64,000 nucleotides of DNA from Maricaulis sp048269565 (GTDB taxonomy: Bacteria > Pseudomonadota > Alphaproteobacteria > Caulobacterales > Maricaulaceae), in NCBI RefSeq assembly GCF_048269565.1, contig NZ_JBLXIK010000002.1, positions 619,418 through 683,417 on the forward strand, given 5' to 3'. Every line of letters starts with the position of its first letter. The stretch's first letter is position 1. This document shows positions 1 to 8,292 of this stretch, piece after piece. Both the position numbers and the translations under genes were made by a program. The notes under the pieces were generated by a model that worked only from the letters and a program-made list of their open reading frames with translations, searched no databases and was not told the DNA's origin.

Positions 1-611
1 AAGACATCGTCGCGCTGGGCTGGTCGATGGGCGCCACGGTGCTGTGGCAGATGTTTGTACGTTATGGCCATGCCCGCTTCGCCGGCCTGGTCATCGAGGA
101 CATGAGTCCGCGCATTCTCAACACCGAGAGCTGGGCCCTGGGCATGGCGACCGGAATGGATATCGCCGGCAGCAGCCGCGCCATCGAAGCGATGCGCAGC
201 GACTGGCCGGCTTATGCGGCTGCCTTTGCCCCGCGCATGTTCGCGCGTGGCCGGGCGGCCCGCGAACCGGAAATGGTTGAAGACATCGTGCTCCGGCTCA
301 GCCGGCGCGATGGCGATGCCATGGCAGATCTCTGGCTCTCAATGGCCAGCCAGGATCTGCGCGAGGCCCTGCCCGCAATGAACTTGCCGACGCTCGTCAC
401 ATCAGGCGCGCGCAGTGAAGCCTACGGCCCGGAGACGAGCCGGTATCTCGTCGAAACCCTGCCCGATGCGCAAACCATCGCCTTCGCGAAATCGGGACAT
501 GCTCCGCATCTGGAAGAACCGGAAGAGTTCGCAAGAGCGGTCGCACAATTCGCCAGTCGCATCCAGGCGCCGGCGGTCAACAACCATAATATCGAGGGAA
601 TCCAATCATGA
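1..611 (+). CDS. alpha/beta hydrolase, C-terminal part (5' end outside window)
   Basis: The reading frame is open from the window edge, so the N-terminus is missing. The first visible residues include the nucleophile elbow GWSMG (serine at about base 25). A late aspartate region (VTSGARSEAYGPE) and the histidine in SGHAPHLEEPEEF complete an alpha/beta-hydrolase catalytic triad. Substrate is unknown; esterase, lactonase or C-C hydrolase are all possible. The stop codon overlaps the start of the TonB-dependent receptor gene (ATGA at 608-611), so the two are probably co-translated. A hydrolase coupled to an outer-membrane receptor suggests it processes the imported ligand, which is inference. 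Confidence 0.85.
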   Translation, partial: DIVALGWSMGATVLWQMFVRYGHARFAGLVIEDMSPRILNTESWALGMATGMDIAGSSRAIEAMRSDWPAYAAAFAPRMFARGRAAREPEMVEDIVLRLSRRDGDAMADLWLSMASQDLREALPAMNLPTLVTSGARSEAYGPETSRYLVETLPDAQTIAFAKSGHAPHLEEPEEFARAVAQFASRIQAPAVNNHNIEGIQS

Positions 612-2914
612 AATCCAACCAGAAACTAACGCGGGCGGCGCTTCTGCTCAGCACTATTGCCTCAACCGTGCTGATTGCGGCACCGGTCCAGGCTCAGCAG
701 GCCGGCGAGACCGCCAGCCAGGACGTGATCACCGTCACCGCCCGCCGCCGCGAGGAATCGCTGCAGGACGTGCCATTGGCCGTGACCGCCTATTCCGGCG
801 AGCAACTCGAAGCCATGGGCGCTGTCGACATTCTGGCCGTTGCCGAAACGACGCCAAATGTGACGCTTGAAGCCTCGCGCGGCACCAACTCGACCCTCAC
901 CGCCTTCATCCGCGGTGTTGGCCAGCAGGATCCGGTTGCCGGTTTTGAAGCCGGTGTGGGCATCTATGTCGATGACGTCTATCTCAACCGTCCGCAGGCT
1001 GCGGTTCTCGACATCTACGATGTCGAGCGCATCGAAGTGCTGCGTGGCCCGCAGGGCACGCTCTATGGCCGCAACACCATCGGTGGCGCGATCAAATACG
1101 TCACCCGCCGCCTCGACCCCGATGCGCCAAGCCTGACGGCCCGCATCAATGTCGGTTCCTACGGCCAGTTCGACCAGATCGTGTCCGGCAGCCTGCCGAT
1201 GGGCGACACCTTCCGCGTCGGTGCAGCTGTTGCCAATCTCCAGCGCGACGGTTTCGGGACCAACCTGTACAATGGCGACGAAAATTATAACAAGGACGTG
1301 CTTGGCTATCGTGTCAGCGCCGAGTGGGAGCCGACACCTGATCTGTTCTTCCGTCTCGCCTATGACAATGTCGAGGACACCTCCAATGCACGTGGCGGTC
1401 ACCGTCTGATCCCGAGTGCGGCCGGCTACCCGGCCTTCTACGGCGTTCTGGACAATGTGTTCGACACCCGCGCCGGTCTCGATGTCGTCGCCCAGAGCGT
1501 CGAGAGCGATGGCCTTGCCCTGACCACCGAGTGGAACATCAATGACAGCTGGACCGTGCGGAATATCCTGTCCCAGCGTCAGGACGATTCCACGACCCCG
1601 ATCGACTTCGACAATCTTCCGGAAGGCGATCTCGACGTTCCTGCGATCTACACCAATGAGCAGATCTCCGAGGAATTCCAGGTTCTGTATGAAGGTGACC
1701 GCCTCGCCGGTGTGATGGGTTACTATTACCTTGATGCCAACGCCACGACCGTGTTCGACGTTCTGCTCGACACCGTGCTGACCGGCCTCAACGCCCAGAC
1801 CTTCGGTGATGTCGACACCACGACCTGGTCGGTCTTCGCCAACTTCACCTATGACCTCACCGATACGATCAGCCTGACCCTGGGTGGTCGCTATACTGAA
1901 GACGAGCGGACCTCGCGCGTGCTGCGCCGTACCTATCTCGGCGGCTTCTCGGAGTATTTCGGCGGCACCGGCTTTGCGATTGCCACCACCTCCGACTTCC
2001 TCGGCACCAATTCCTGGGATGATTTCAGCCCGACGGTTTCGGTCGCCTGGCAGCCAAGCAGCTCGAACAATTTCTACTTCACCTACACCCAGGGCTTCAA
2101 AGGCGGCGGCTTCGATCCGCGTGCCCAGACCACCGGCGCCCCGGATTTCGATCTCAGCGGCACGGTTACGGCTGACGAAGTCTTCGAATTCATGGCCTTC
2201 GATCCTGAAACGGTCGACAGCTTCGAACTCGGCTGGAAATACCAGGGCGGCAGCTACAGCCACGCCGTCGCACTGTTCCACATGGACTATACCGACATCC
2301 AGGTTCCGGGTTCGGTGGGTATTGATACCGATAATGACGGCGTCAACGATACCTTCACGGGCGTGACGACCAATGCCGGTGCCGCGACGATCACGGGCAT
2401 CGAATATGAAGGTAATGTGGACCTCGGCAGCGACGTCTTCACCGGCGGCGACCAGCTGACCTTCGCCTGGGCCCTGGGCATCCTCGACGGCAGCTATGAC
2501 GAGTTCATCAACGCCTTTGGTGTCGATATCTCCAATGACGTCGTGATCCAGAATACGCCGGAAGCCAACCTCAGCGCGACCATGAGCTATATGGCTCCCT
2601 TCGCTGGTGGTGATCTGAACGCCTCGGCCACGGTTTCCTACCGCGGCGATTCGAGCCAGTTCGAGATTCCGTTCCCGGCGCTGGACCAGGAAGCCTATTC
2701 GCTCTGGAACGCCTCGGTGGTCTGGGACAGCGAAGACGGCGCCTGGCAGCTCGGCCTGCACGGCCGCAACCTGACCGACGAGGAATACCGGGTTTCCGGC
2801 TATGACTTCGTCAACAACACGACCTACGCACCAGAGCTCGGCACGTCGGGCACCCTGGTCGGCTACTACGGTAACCCGCGCACCATCACGGCGACGCTGG
2901 CCTACCGCTACTAG
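608..2914 (+). CDS. TonB-dependent outer-membrane receptor
   Basis: 768-residue protein. A signal peptide occupies about residues 1-29 (cleavage after VQA). A TonB box-like DVITVTAR lies at about 39-46. The plug domain covers about 55-165 with the conserved stretch VERIEVLRGPQGTLYGRN. The rest is a 22-strand-type beta barrel ending in an aromatic residue (AYRY), as expected for BamA-dependent insertion. It would import a bulky ligand across the outer membrane using TonB-ExbBD energy. The ligand cannot be read from sequence; this subfamily, common in sphingomonads and caulobacters, is often tied to organic molecules rather than ferric siderophores. It overlaps the upstream hydrolase by 4 bases and is followed by a second hydrolase gene. 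Confidence 0.95.
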   Translation: MKSNQKLTRAALLLSTIASTVLIAAPVQAQQAGETASQDVITVTARRREESLQDVPLAVTAYSGEQLEAMGAVDILAVAETTPNVTLEASRGTNSTLTAFIRGVGQQDPVAGFEAGVGIYVDDVYLNRPQAAVLDIYDVERIEVLRGPQGTLYGRNTIGGAIKYVTRRLDPDAPSLTARINVGSYGQFDQIVSGSLPMGDTFRVGAAVANLQRDGFGTNLYNGDENYNKDVLGYRVSAEWEPTPDLFFRLAYDNVEDTSNARGGHRLIPSAAGYPAFYGVLDNVFDTRAGLDVVAQSVESDGLALTTEWNINDSWTVRNILSQRQDDSTTPIDFDNLPEGDLDVPAIYTNEQISEEFQVLYEGDRLAGVMGYYYLDANATTVFDVLLDTVLTGLNAQTFGDVDTTTWSVFANFTYDLTDTISLTLGGRYTEDERTSRVLRRTYLGGFSEYFGGTGFAIATTSDFLGTNSWDDFSPTVSVAWQPSSSNNFYFTYTQGFKGGGFDPRAQTTGAPDFDLSGTVTADEVFEFMAFDPETVDSFELGWKYQGGSYSHAVALFHMDYTDIQVPGSVGIDTDNDGVNDTFTGVTTNAGAATITGIEYEGNVDLGSDVFTGGDQLTFAWALGILDGSYDEFINAFGVDISNDVVIQNTPEANLSATMSYMAPFAGGDLNASATVSYRGDSSQFEIPFPALDQEAYSLWNASVVWDSEDGAWQLGLHGRNLTDEEYRVSGYDFVNNTTYAPELGTSGTLVGYYGNPRTITATLAYRY

Positions 2915-2926
2915 GCACGAGGATGA

Positions 2927-2955
2927 GAACGGACGGGAACCTCCCCCGTCCGTTC
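2927..2955 (+). terminator. hairpin after TonB receptor gene
   Basis: A perfect 11-bp stem (GAACGGACGGG at 2927-2937 with CCCGTCCGTTC at 2945-2955) and a 7-base loop start 12 bases after the receptor stop codon. There is no T-run after it, so it may be a weak terminator, an attenuator or an mRNA 3'-end stabiliser between receptor and downstream hydrolase. Confidence 0.5.
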
Positions 2956-3032
2956 ACGTCGAACTTGACCGGCCGGCGCTTCCTGAGCATCAGGGATCGT
3001 CGGCCGTTTTGTCTTCAACCGAAGGAAATTCC

Positions 3033-3977
3033 ATGTCCCGTTCCGTGCTTGCGCTTCTCGCCCTGGCCGCCCTTGTTGTTATCGGCGCGCTGGTCTGGAT
3101 GTTGACCCGGCCCGGGGCCGAAGAAGTACCGCTCGATAGCGAGGCGCGTCTCGACTCGCCCTATTGGAGCGATGCCGACCGCCTGGTCGATGTCGATGGT
3201 GTCATGGCGCGCGTGCGCAGCGAGGGACCGGCCGATGCGCCGGTGATCGTCATGGTGCACGGGTTTTCCTATTCGCTGGAAAGCTGGGACGCCTGGGCGG
3301 CCGATCTCAGCGCGGACTATCATGTCATCCGTATGGATCTGCCCGGTCATGGCCTGACCGGTCCCGATCCGCAGCAACGCTATTCCGTTCCCGAGACCGT
3401 CGAATTTCTCGGCAATCTGCTCGATGAGCTCGATCTCGAACATGTCACCCTGGCGGGCAATTCCCTTGGCGGTCTGGTCTCCTGGCGCCTTGCCGCCGAG
3501 CGCCCCGAACTGGTCGACCACCTCGTGCTGGTCGCGCCGGGCGCCTATTCGATCAATGGCGTCACTGAAGAACCCGTCGCCGTGCCAATGGGCGTGAGCT
3601 TCTATCTCACCAGTGCGCCGGAAGCGATGGTCGCAGCGGCTTCAGCGGGCCTGTTCGGCGATGTCAGCCGCATGGATCCGGCGCTGCCCGCCCGCGTGCA
3701 CGCCCTGATGAACACGCCCGGCGTCGGCCAGGCCCTGGTCGAGCGGCTCGAGGTCTTCACCCTGCCCGACCCGACGGCCGATCTGGCGCGGGTGCAGGCA
3801 CCAACGCTGGTTATGTGGGGCGGACGCGATGTGATGATCCCGGTCGAGCAGGCCAGCCGCATCGCCGGCGATCTGCCGCAAGCCGAACTGGTCATCTATG
3901 ATGATCTCGGGCATGTCCTGCATGAAGAGGATTCGGCGCGCACCGTCGCCGATGTCCGGGCCTTCCTGGCGCAATAA
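3033..3977 (+). CDS. membrane-anchored alpha/beta hydrolase
   Basis: 314 residues from the ATG at 3033, chosen because AAGGA lies just upstream (about 3022-3026) and the protein then begins with an N-terminal membrane anchor or signal (residues 1-24, MSRSVLALLALAALV...). The hydrolase fold follows with oxyanion motif HGFSYS, nucleophile elbow GNSLGG, an acid region GGRDVMIP and catalytic His in LGHVLHEE. It likely acts as a periplasmic or membrane-facing esterase/lactonase. It is the second alpha/beta hydrolase flanking the TonB-dependent receptor, so the three genes may form one uptake-and-cleavage unit. An in-frame ATG lies further upstream at 2802, but it falls inside the receptor gene and is unlikely. 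Confidence 0.88.
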   Translation: MSRSVLALLALAALVVIGALVWMLTRPGAEEVPLDSEARLDSPYWSDADRLVDVDGVMARVRSEGPADAPVIVMVHGFSYSLESWDAWAADLSADYHVIRMDLPGHGLTGPDPQQRYSVPETVEFLGNLLDELDLEHVTLAGNSLGGLVSWRLAAERPELVDHLVLVAPGAYSINGVTEEPVAVPMGVSFYLTSAPEAMVAAASAGLFGDVSRMDPALPARVHALMNTPGVGQALVERLEVFTLPDPTADLARVQAPTLVMWGGRDVMIPVEQASRIAGDLPQAELVIYDDLGHVLHEEDSARTVADVRAFLAQ

Positions 3978-3983
3978 CGCGGA

Positions 3984-4361
3984 TCAGCGGGTGGATTCTC
4001 CGGCCGCTCTCGCGGCGATTTCCGCCTGCAGATCGGCCCAGTCCTTTGGGTCGATATCGCCTTCGCGCAGCACCACGACACCGAGACCGGTGCGATCATC
4101 GCCGGCGGGTTCGGCCAGCAGCCGGCCGAGCGTATGGGTCGGGGCGGTCTGGCGGTTGAGGCGCGGCAGATAGCGGATATCGCGGCCGCGCTGCTGGCGC
4201 TCGACGGCACCCTTGCGGCGCAGGCGCTGCAGGATGGACAGCGTCGCACTGGCCGGCTGCCGGCTCGCCTGCGCCAGCTCGCTCACCGAGGCACCGCCAC
4301 GATCCCATAGCAGGCGCATGGCGTGGGCTTCGTCTTCGCTCAGGCTTTGTGGCTCGCTCAT
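3984..4361 (-). CDS. BlaI/MecI-like winged-helix transcriptional regulator
   Basis: 125 residues from the ATG at 4361. The first ~70 residues resemble the BlaI/MecI/CopY DNA-binding domain: LSEDEAHAMRLLWDRG, then a recognition-helix region rich in Ser/Ala, then LQRLRRKGAVERQQRGRDIRYLP as the wing. These repressors usually sit beside an M56 (BlaR1-like) sensor protease, but none is present here. The C-terminal ~50 residues are not recognised. The gene is convergent with the hydrolase at 3033 (6-base gap between stops). Targets are unknown. MarR-like assignment is the main alternative. Confidence 0.65.
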   Translation of the reverse strand: MSEPQSLSEDEAHAMRLLWDRGGASVSELAQASRQPASATLSILQRLRRKGAVERQQRGRDIRYLPRLNRQTAPTHTLGRLLAEPAGDDRTGLGVVVLREGDIDPKDWADLQAEIAARAAGESTR

Positions 4362-4490
4362 GACCGCTCCCAATCTGCATTCGACTGACCCGCTTCGCAA
4401 CAGGTCCGGCGTGTTAAGCTCTCTTTTGCAAATGGTGCGCCGGAGGGGCGGGCATGGTGCCTCCGGCTGCCTGAAGTACCCCAATGTTCC

Positions 4491-4604
4491 GTCACCCTGA
4501 CGACGGTCAGGGCCCAGTTCATAGGGCTCCGCCGGTACGCAAGTGGGCACTATCCTGAATTTGCGCGGAGTTTGAAACTGGGTCCTGACCGTCGTCAGGA
4601 TGAC
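4491..4604. repeat. 114-bp palindromic element with 29-bp terminal inverted repeats
   Basis: The left end (4491-4519, starting GTCACCCTGACGACGG) is the reverse complement of the right end (4576-4604, ending CGTCGTCAGGATGAC) at 27 of 29 positions. It lies in the ~300-base gene-free gap between the BlaI-like regulator and the end of dnaE2. No ORF is inside. It looks like a non-autonomous dispersed intergenic repeat (MITE- or REP-like). Its termini resemble those of elements at 11028 and 55674. Confidence 0.75.
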
Positions 4605-4647
4605 GCTCTTTGATGGCGGTGGAGGAGCTATTGATCGTTGCTGCATT

Positions 4648-4660
4648 CCCCCCCCCCCCC
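4648..4660. repeat. C13 homopolymer run at end of dnaE2
   Basis: Thirteen consecutive C bases on the plus strand, i.e. G13 on the coding strand, begin immediately after the dnaE2 stop codon. Length changes in such tracts are common both biologically and as sequencing error. Here a shift would not alter the protein because the stop is upstream of the tract. Confidence 0.9.
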
Positions 4661-7600
4661 TCAATGAAAATCCCGGCTCTTCGGCAGCACATCCTCCAGC
4701 CTTTCCCCCTGCATGACGCGGCGATAGATCGCGATCAGGCGGGGGTCGTCTTGCGGGCGGGCGATTTCGTCGGCGTGGGCGAGGGCTTCCGAAAACTCCT
4801 CGCCATCGGCCAGCGCCGCCAGGCGCCAGGACTGGTCGGTGATGCGGCTGGCGATGATGTGGATGACCTCGCCCTCCTTCTGTAGCCGGCCGGTGACGGC
4901 CATCAGCTTGGAGCGCATCACGATCTTGCGGTGGCGTTCGAAGCATTTCGGCCAGACGATGATATTGGCGACGCCGGTCTCGTCCTCCAGCGTCGCGAAG
5001 ATGACGCCCGAGGCCGAGCCGGGGCGCTGGCGTACCAGAACCAGGCCGGCCAGGCTGACCCAGCGGCCATCGCGCATCTCGCCCAGCTGGTCAGCGCGGA
5101 CATGGCCGCTCTCCTCCAGTTCGGCGCGGAAGAAGCTCATCGGATGGGCTTTCAGCGACAGCCGCAGTGTCTTGTAATCCTGGGCGACTTCCTCGCCGGC
5201 GCTCATCTGCGGCAGGGCGGTGGCGGCCTCATGGCCGTATTCATCGGCGTGCTCGAAAAGGGGCAAAGGCTTGCCGGCCTGGGCCAGTGCTGTCCAGCCG
5301 GCCTGGCGGCGGTCGAGGGCGATGGAGCCGAAGGCATCGGCATTGGCGAGCCGGTCCATGGTGCCGCGATCGAGGCGCGAACGGCGGGCGAGATCGGGCA
5401 CGCTGGTGAAGGCACCGCCGTCATTTCGCGCCGCGATCAGGCGCGCAGCGGCGGGCTCGCGCAATCCCTTGATCTGGCGCAGGCCGAGACGCAGGGCGAA
5501 GTGGGGGCCGGATCTGGCCGGCTCCAGCGTGCAGTCCCAGTCGGAATGATTGATGTCGGGCGGCCTGACCTCGACGCCATGCTGGCGCGCATCGCGGACC
5601 AGTTGTGCCGGAGCGTAAAAACCCATCGGCTGGGCATTGAGGATCGCGGCGGCGAAGGCGTCCGGATAGTAATGCTTCAGCCAGCAGGAAACATAGACGA
5701 TCAGGGCGAAACTGGCGGCATGGCTTTCCGGGAAGCCGTATTCGCCAAAGCCCTCGAGCTGTTTGAAACAGCGCTGCGCGAAATCGGGTTCATAGCCCTT
5801 GGCGATCATGCCGGTCATCAGTTTCTCGCCCATTTCATGGATCGAGCCGGAGCGCCGGAAGGCGGCCATGGAACGGCGCAGCTGGTCGGATTCGGCCGGG
5901 GTGAAACCGGCGGCGACAATCGCGATCCGCATCGCCTGTTCCTGGAAGAGCGGCACACCGCGCGTCTTGCCGAGTACCTCCTCAAGCGCCCTTGACGGGT
6001 ATTCGACGGGTTCGAGCCCCGAGCGGCGGCGCAGATAGGGATGCACCATATCGCCCTGGATCGGACCGGGCCGGACAATGGCGACCTCGATCACCAGATC
6101 ATAGAATGTGCGCGGCCGCAGGCGCGGCAGCATCGTCATCTGGGCCCGGCTTTCGATCTGGAACACGCCGACCGTGTCGGCCCTGCAGATCATGTCATAG
6201 ACGGCATCATCGGCCTGCGGGATCGAGGCCATGGTCAGGCCGCGGCCATAATGGCGCTCGATCAGATCGAAGGCGCGGGCGACGCAGCTCAGCATGCCGA
6301 GGCCCAGCACATCGACCTTCATCAGGCCGAGCGCGTCGATATCCTCCTTGTCCCATTCCAGCACCGTGCGGTCGGGCATGGCGGCATTGTGCAGCGGCAC
6401 GATCTCGTCGAGCCGGCCCTGCATCATCACGAAACCGCCGGGATGCTGCGAGAGATGGCGCGGGAAGCCCATCAGCTCGCGGGCATAATGCAAGGTCATC
6501 GCGATATCAGGCGTATCGGGATCGAGGCCGAGCTCGGTGCGGATGCGGTTATCGGTGAGATCATCGGTCGACCAGCCCCACAGCGTTTTCGACAGGGCCG
6601 CGATGACATCGCCGGACAGGCCGAACACCTTGCCGACCTCGCGGATGGCGCCGCGCGGGCGGTAGCAATTGACCGTTGCCGTCATGGCGGCGCGGCGGCG
6701 GCCGTATTTCTCATAGACATACTGGATCACCTCCTCGCGCCGCTCATGCTCGAAATCGACATCGATATCAGGCGGCTCGCCGCGCTCCGTCGAGACGAAA
6801 CGCTCGAACAGGAGATCGATCAGGGTCGGGTCGACCTCGGTGATACCGATGGCGAAACACACGGCCGAATTGGCCGCCGAGCCGCGGCCCTGGCACAGAA
6901 TGCCCTGGCTGCGCGCGAAGCGGACGATGTCGTGGACGGTGAGGAAATAGGCCGGGAAATCGAGGCTTTCGATCAGTTCGAGCTCATGGGCAATAGCGGC
7001 GCGGATCTTGTCCGGTGCGCCCTCGGGCCAGCGCCGCTCCAGACCTTCCGTCGTCAGCCGGCGCAGGGTCTGGGCCGGGGTCTCATCATCGCCAACCACT
7101 TCGCTGGGATATTGATAGACCAGTTCCTCGAGGCTGAAATTGATGCTGTCGGCGAGCGCGACGGTATTGGCGACAGCCGCCTCATGGCCGCGAAACAGGC
7201 GCGCCATTTCGGCCGGTGGCTTGAGATGGCGTTCGGCATTGGCGGCGATGAGGAAGCCGGCCTGTTTGATCCGCACATGCTCACGGATACAGGCGACGAC
7301 ATCGGCCAGCGGCTTGCGCTCCGGGACATGATAGAGCGCGTCATTCGTGGCGATGCAGTTCAGCCCGAGCTCTGCGGCGCACCGGGCGAGCTGATGCAGG
7401 CGTTCGCCATCGCGGCCATCGAAGCGGCGGGTGAGGGCGAGGTGATGGCTGGCCTGCGAGCGGGCGCAGAAGTCCGCTGCCCTGGCCTGCCAATCCGCAT
7501 CCAGGGGATCGGGCGGCAGCAGGATGAAGATCTGGTCCCTGGAGGCCTCGACAATCTGTTCCAGCCACAGCTCGCATGTGCCTTTCCTCGAGCGGAAATT

Positions 7601-7888
7601 GGCGTCCGTCAGCATGCGCGCCAGCGCACCATAGGCGTGGCGGTGTTTGGGATAGGCGACCAGTTCGAAACCGCATGTGGTGACCAGCCTCACCCCGACG
7701 AGGAATTTGATGCCCGCCTCCTTCGCCGCGAGATGGCCGCGCACGGCGCCGGCGAAGGAATTGCGATCCGCCAGACCGATCGCCGCCAGGCCCAGCGCCT
7801 TCGCCTGGGCAACCATTTCATCGCCGTGCGAGGCGCCGGTCAGGAAGGTGAAATTGCTGGCGGCGACCAGCTCGGCGAATTGGGTCAC
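4661..7888 (-). CDS. dnaE2: error-prone DNA polymerase III alpha-type subunit DnaE2 (ImuC)
   Basis: 1075 residues, the usual length of DnaE2. An N-terminal PHP domain starts at AELVAASNFTFLTGASH. The polymerase core includes CQGRGSAANSAVCF and the catalytic acidic motif PDIDVDFEHERREE. A helix-hairpin-helix region and a C-terminal OB domain (VSLAGLVLVRQRPGSASGVIFATLEDE) follow. It performs translesion synthesis in damage-induced mutagenesis together with ImuA and ImuB. The start ATG overlaps the stop of the upstream DUF559 gene by 4 bases (7885-7888), so it is the last gene of a translationally coupled SOS operon driven from the LexA box at 10571. Confidence 0.97.
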   Translation of the reverse strand: MTQFAELVAASNFTFLTGASHGDEMVAQAKALGLAAIGLADRNSFAGAVRGHLAAKEAGIKFLVGVRLVTTCGFELVAYPKHRHAYGALARMLTDANFRSRKGTCELWLEQIVEASRDQIFILLPPDPLDADWQARAADFCARSQASHHLALTRRFDGRDGERLHQLARCAAELGLNCIATNDALYHVPERKPLADVVACIREHVRIKQAGFLIAANAERHLKPPAEMARLFRGHEAAVANTVALADSINFSLEELVYQYPSEVVGDDETPAQTLRRLTTEGLERRWPEGAPDKIRAAIAHELELIESLDFPAYFLTVHDIVRFARSQGILCQGRGSAANSAVCFAIGITEVDPTLIDLLFERFVSTERGEPPDIDVDFEHERREEVIQYVYEKYGRRRAAMTATVNCYRPRGAIREVGKVFGLSGDVIAALSKTLWGWSTDDLTDNRIRTELGLDPDTPDIAMTLHYARELMGFPRHLSQHPGGFVMMQGRLDEIVPLHNAAMPDRTVLEWDKEDIDALGLMKVDVLGLGMLSCVARAFDLIERHYGRGLTMASIPQADDAVYDMICRADTVGVFQIESRAQMTMLPRLRPRTFYDLVIEVAIVRPGPIQGDMVHPYLRRRSGLEPVEYPSRALEEVLGKTRGVPLFQEQAMRIAIVAAGFTPAESDQLRRSMAAFRRSGSIHEMGEKLMTGMIAKGYEPDFAQRCFKQLEGFGEYGFPESHAASFALIVYVSCWLKHYYPDAFAAAILNAQPMGFYAPAQLVRDARQHGVEVRPPDINHSDWDCTLEPARSGPHFALRLGLRQIKGLREPAAARLIAARNDGGAFTSVPDLARRSRLDRGTMDRLANADAFGSIALDRRQAGWTALAQAGKPLPLFEHADEYGHEAATALPQMSAGEEVAQDYKTLRLSLKAHPMSFFRAELEESGHVRADQLGEMRDGRWVSLAGLVLVRQRPGSASGVIFATLEDETGVANIIVWPKCFERHRKIVMRSKLMAVTGRLQKEGEVIHIIASRITDQSWRLAALADGEEFSEALAHADEIARPQDDPRLIAIYRRVMQGERLEDVLPKSRDFH

Positions 7889-8292
7889 ACGTGTTGTCCG
7901 GCGCGCGCGGCTGCGGTCTGACGGTCGGATTCCGGCGGCAGATGCCGGGTGATGGTGGCGATGACCTGGTCGAGCCGGTTGAAAACATCGGACTCGGCCA
8001 GTCGCAGCACGGTCCAGCCTTCATGCATCAGATCGAGCATGCGCCGGCGGTCGCGTTGCAGCGCGTCGCCGGTCAGGCGCGGGCCGGCCTCAAGCTCGAT
8101 CACCAGCTTGTGCCTGAGGCAGGCGAAATCGACGATATAGCCGGAGATCGGATGCTGACGCCTGAATTTATGGCCGCAAATCCGGCCGGCGCGCAGGCGC
8201 TGCCAGAGTATCCGGGCGGCCAGCGGCATGGTCTTGCGCCGGCGGCGGGCGATCTCGGTGGTGGTGAGGGGGGCGTGGGTCATATCCATCAT
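7885..8292 (-). CDS. DUF559 (Vsr-fold) endonuclease-like protein inside the mutasome operon
   Basis: 135 residues from the ATG at 8292, which overlaps the imuB stop (ATGA 8289-8292); its own stop overlaps the dnaE2 start in the same way. The sequence has the DUF559 signature GHKFRRQHPI (residues 40-49), YIVDF (D55), LVIELE (E66, E68) and a C-terminal GWTVLRL strand. DUF559 belongs to the PD-(D/E)xK/Vsr-like nuclease superfamily. The usual ELDGxxH motif is altered to ELEAGPR, with no His at the expected place, so activity may be reduced or changed. Known cassettes are normally imuA-imuB-dnaE2 alone; coupling on both sides implies co-expression under SOS control. A role in DNA damage processing is inference. 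Confidence 0.85.
   Translation of the reverse strand: MMDMTHAPLTTTEIARRRRKTMPLAARILWQRLRAGRICGHKFRRQHPISGYIVDFACLRHKLVIELEAGPRLTGDALQRDRRRMLDLMHEGWTVLRLAESDVFNRLDQVIATITRHLPPESDRQTAAARAGQHV

Noticed and set aside
662..2761. 699-codon open frame antisense to the TonB receptor
   Set aside because: It mirrors codon-position bias of a GC-rich gene; no recognised domain, and the plus-strand receptor is unambiguous.
6000..6035. T-arm-like GGGTTCGAGCCCC suggesting a tRNA
   Set aside because: It is within the dnaE2 coding sequence, and no acceptor stem or anticodon arm fits around it.
6041..7921. 626-codon plus-strand frame opposite dnaE2
   Set aside because: Low-complexity His/Gln/Arg-rich translation typical of a shadow; dnaE2 is complete on the other strand.
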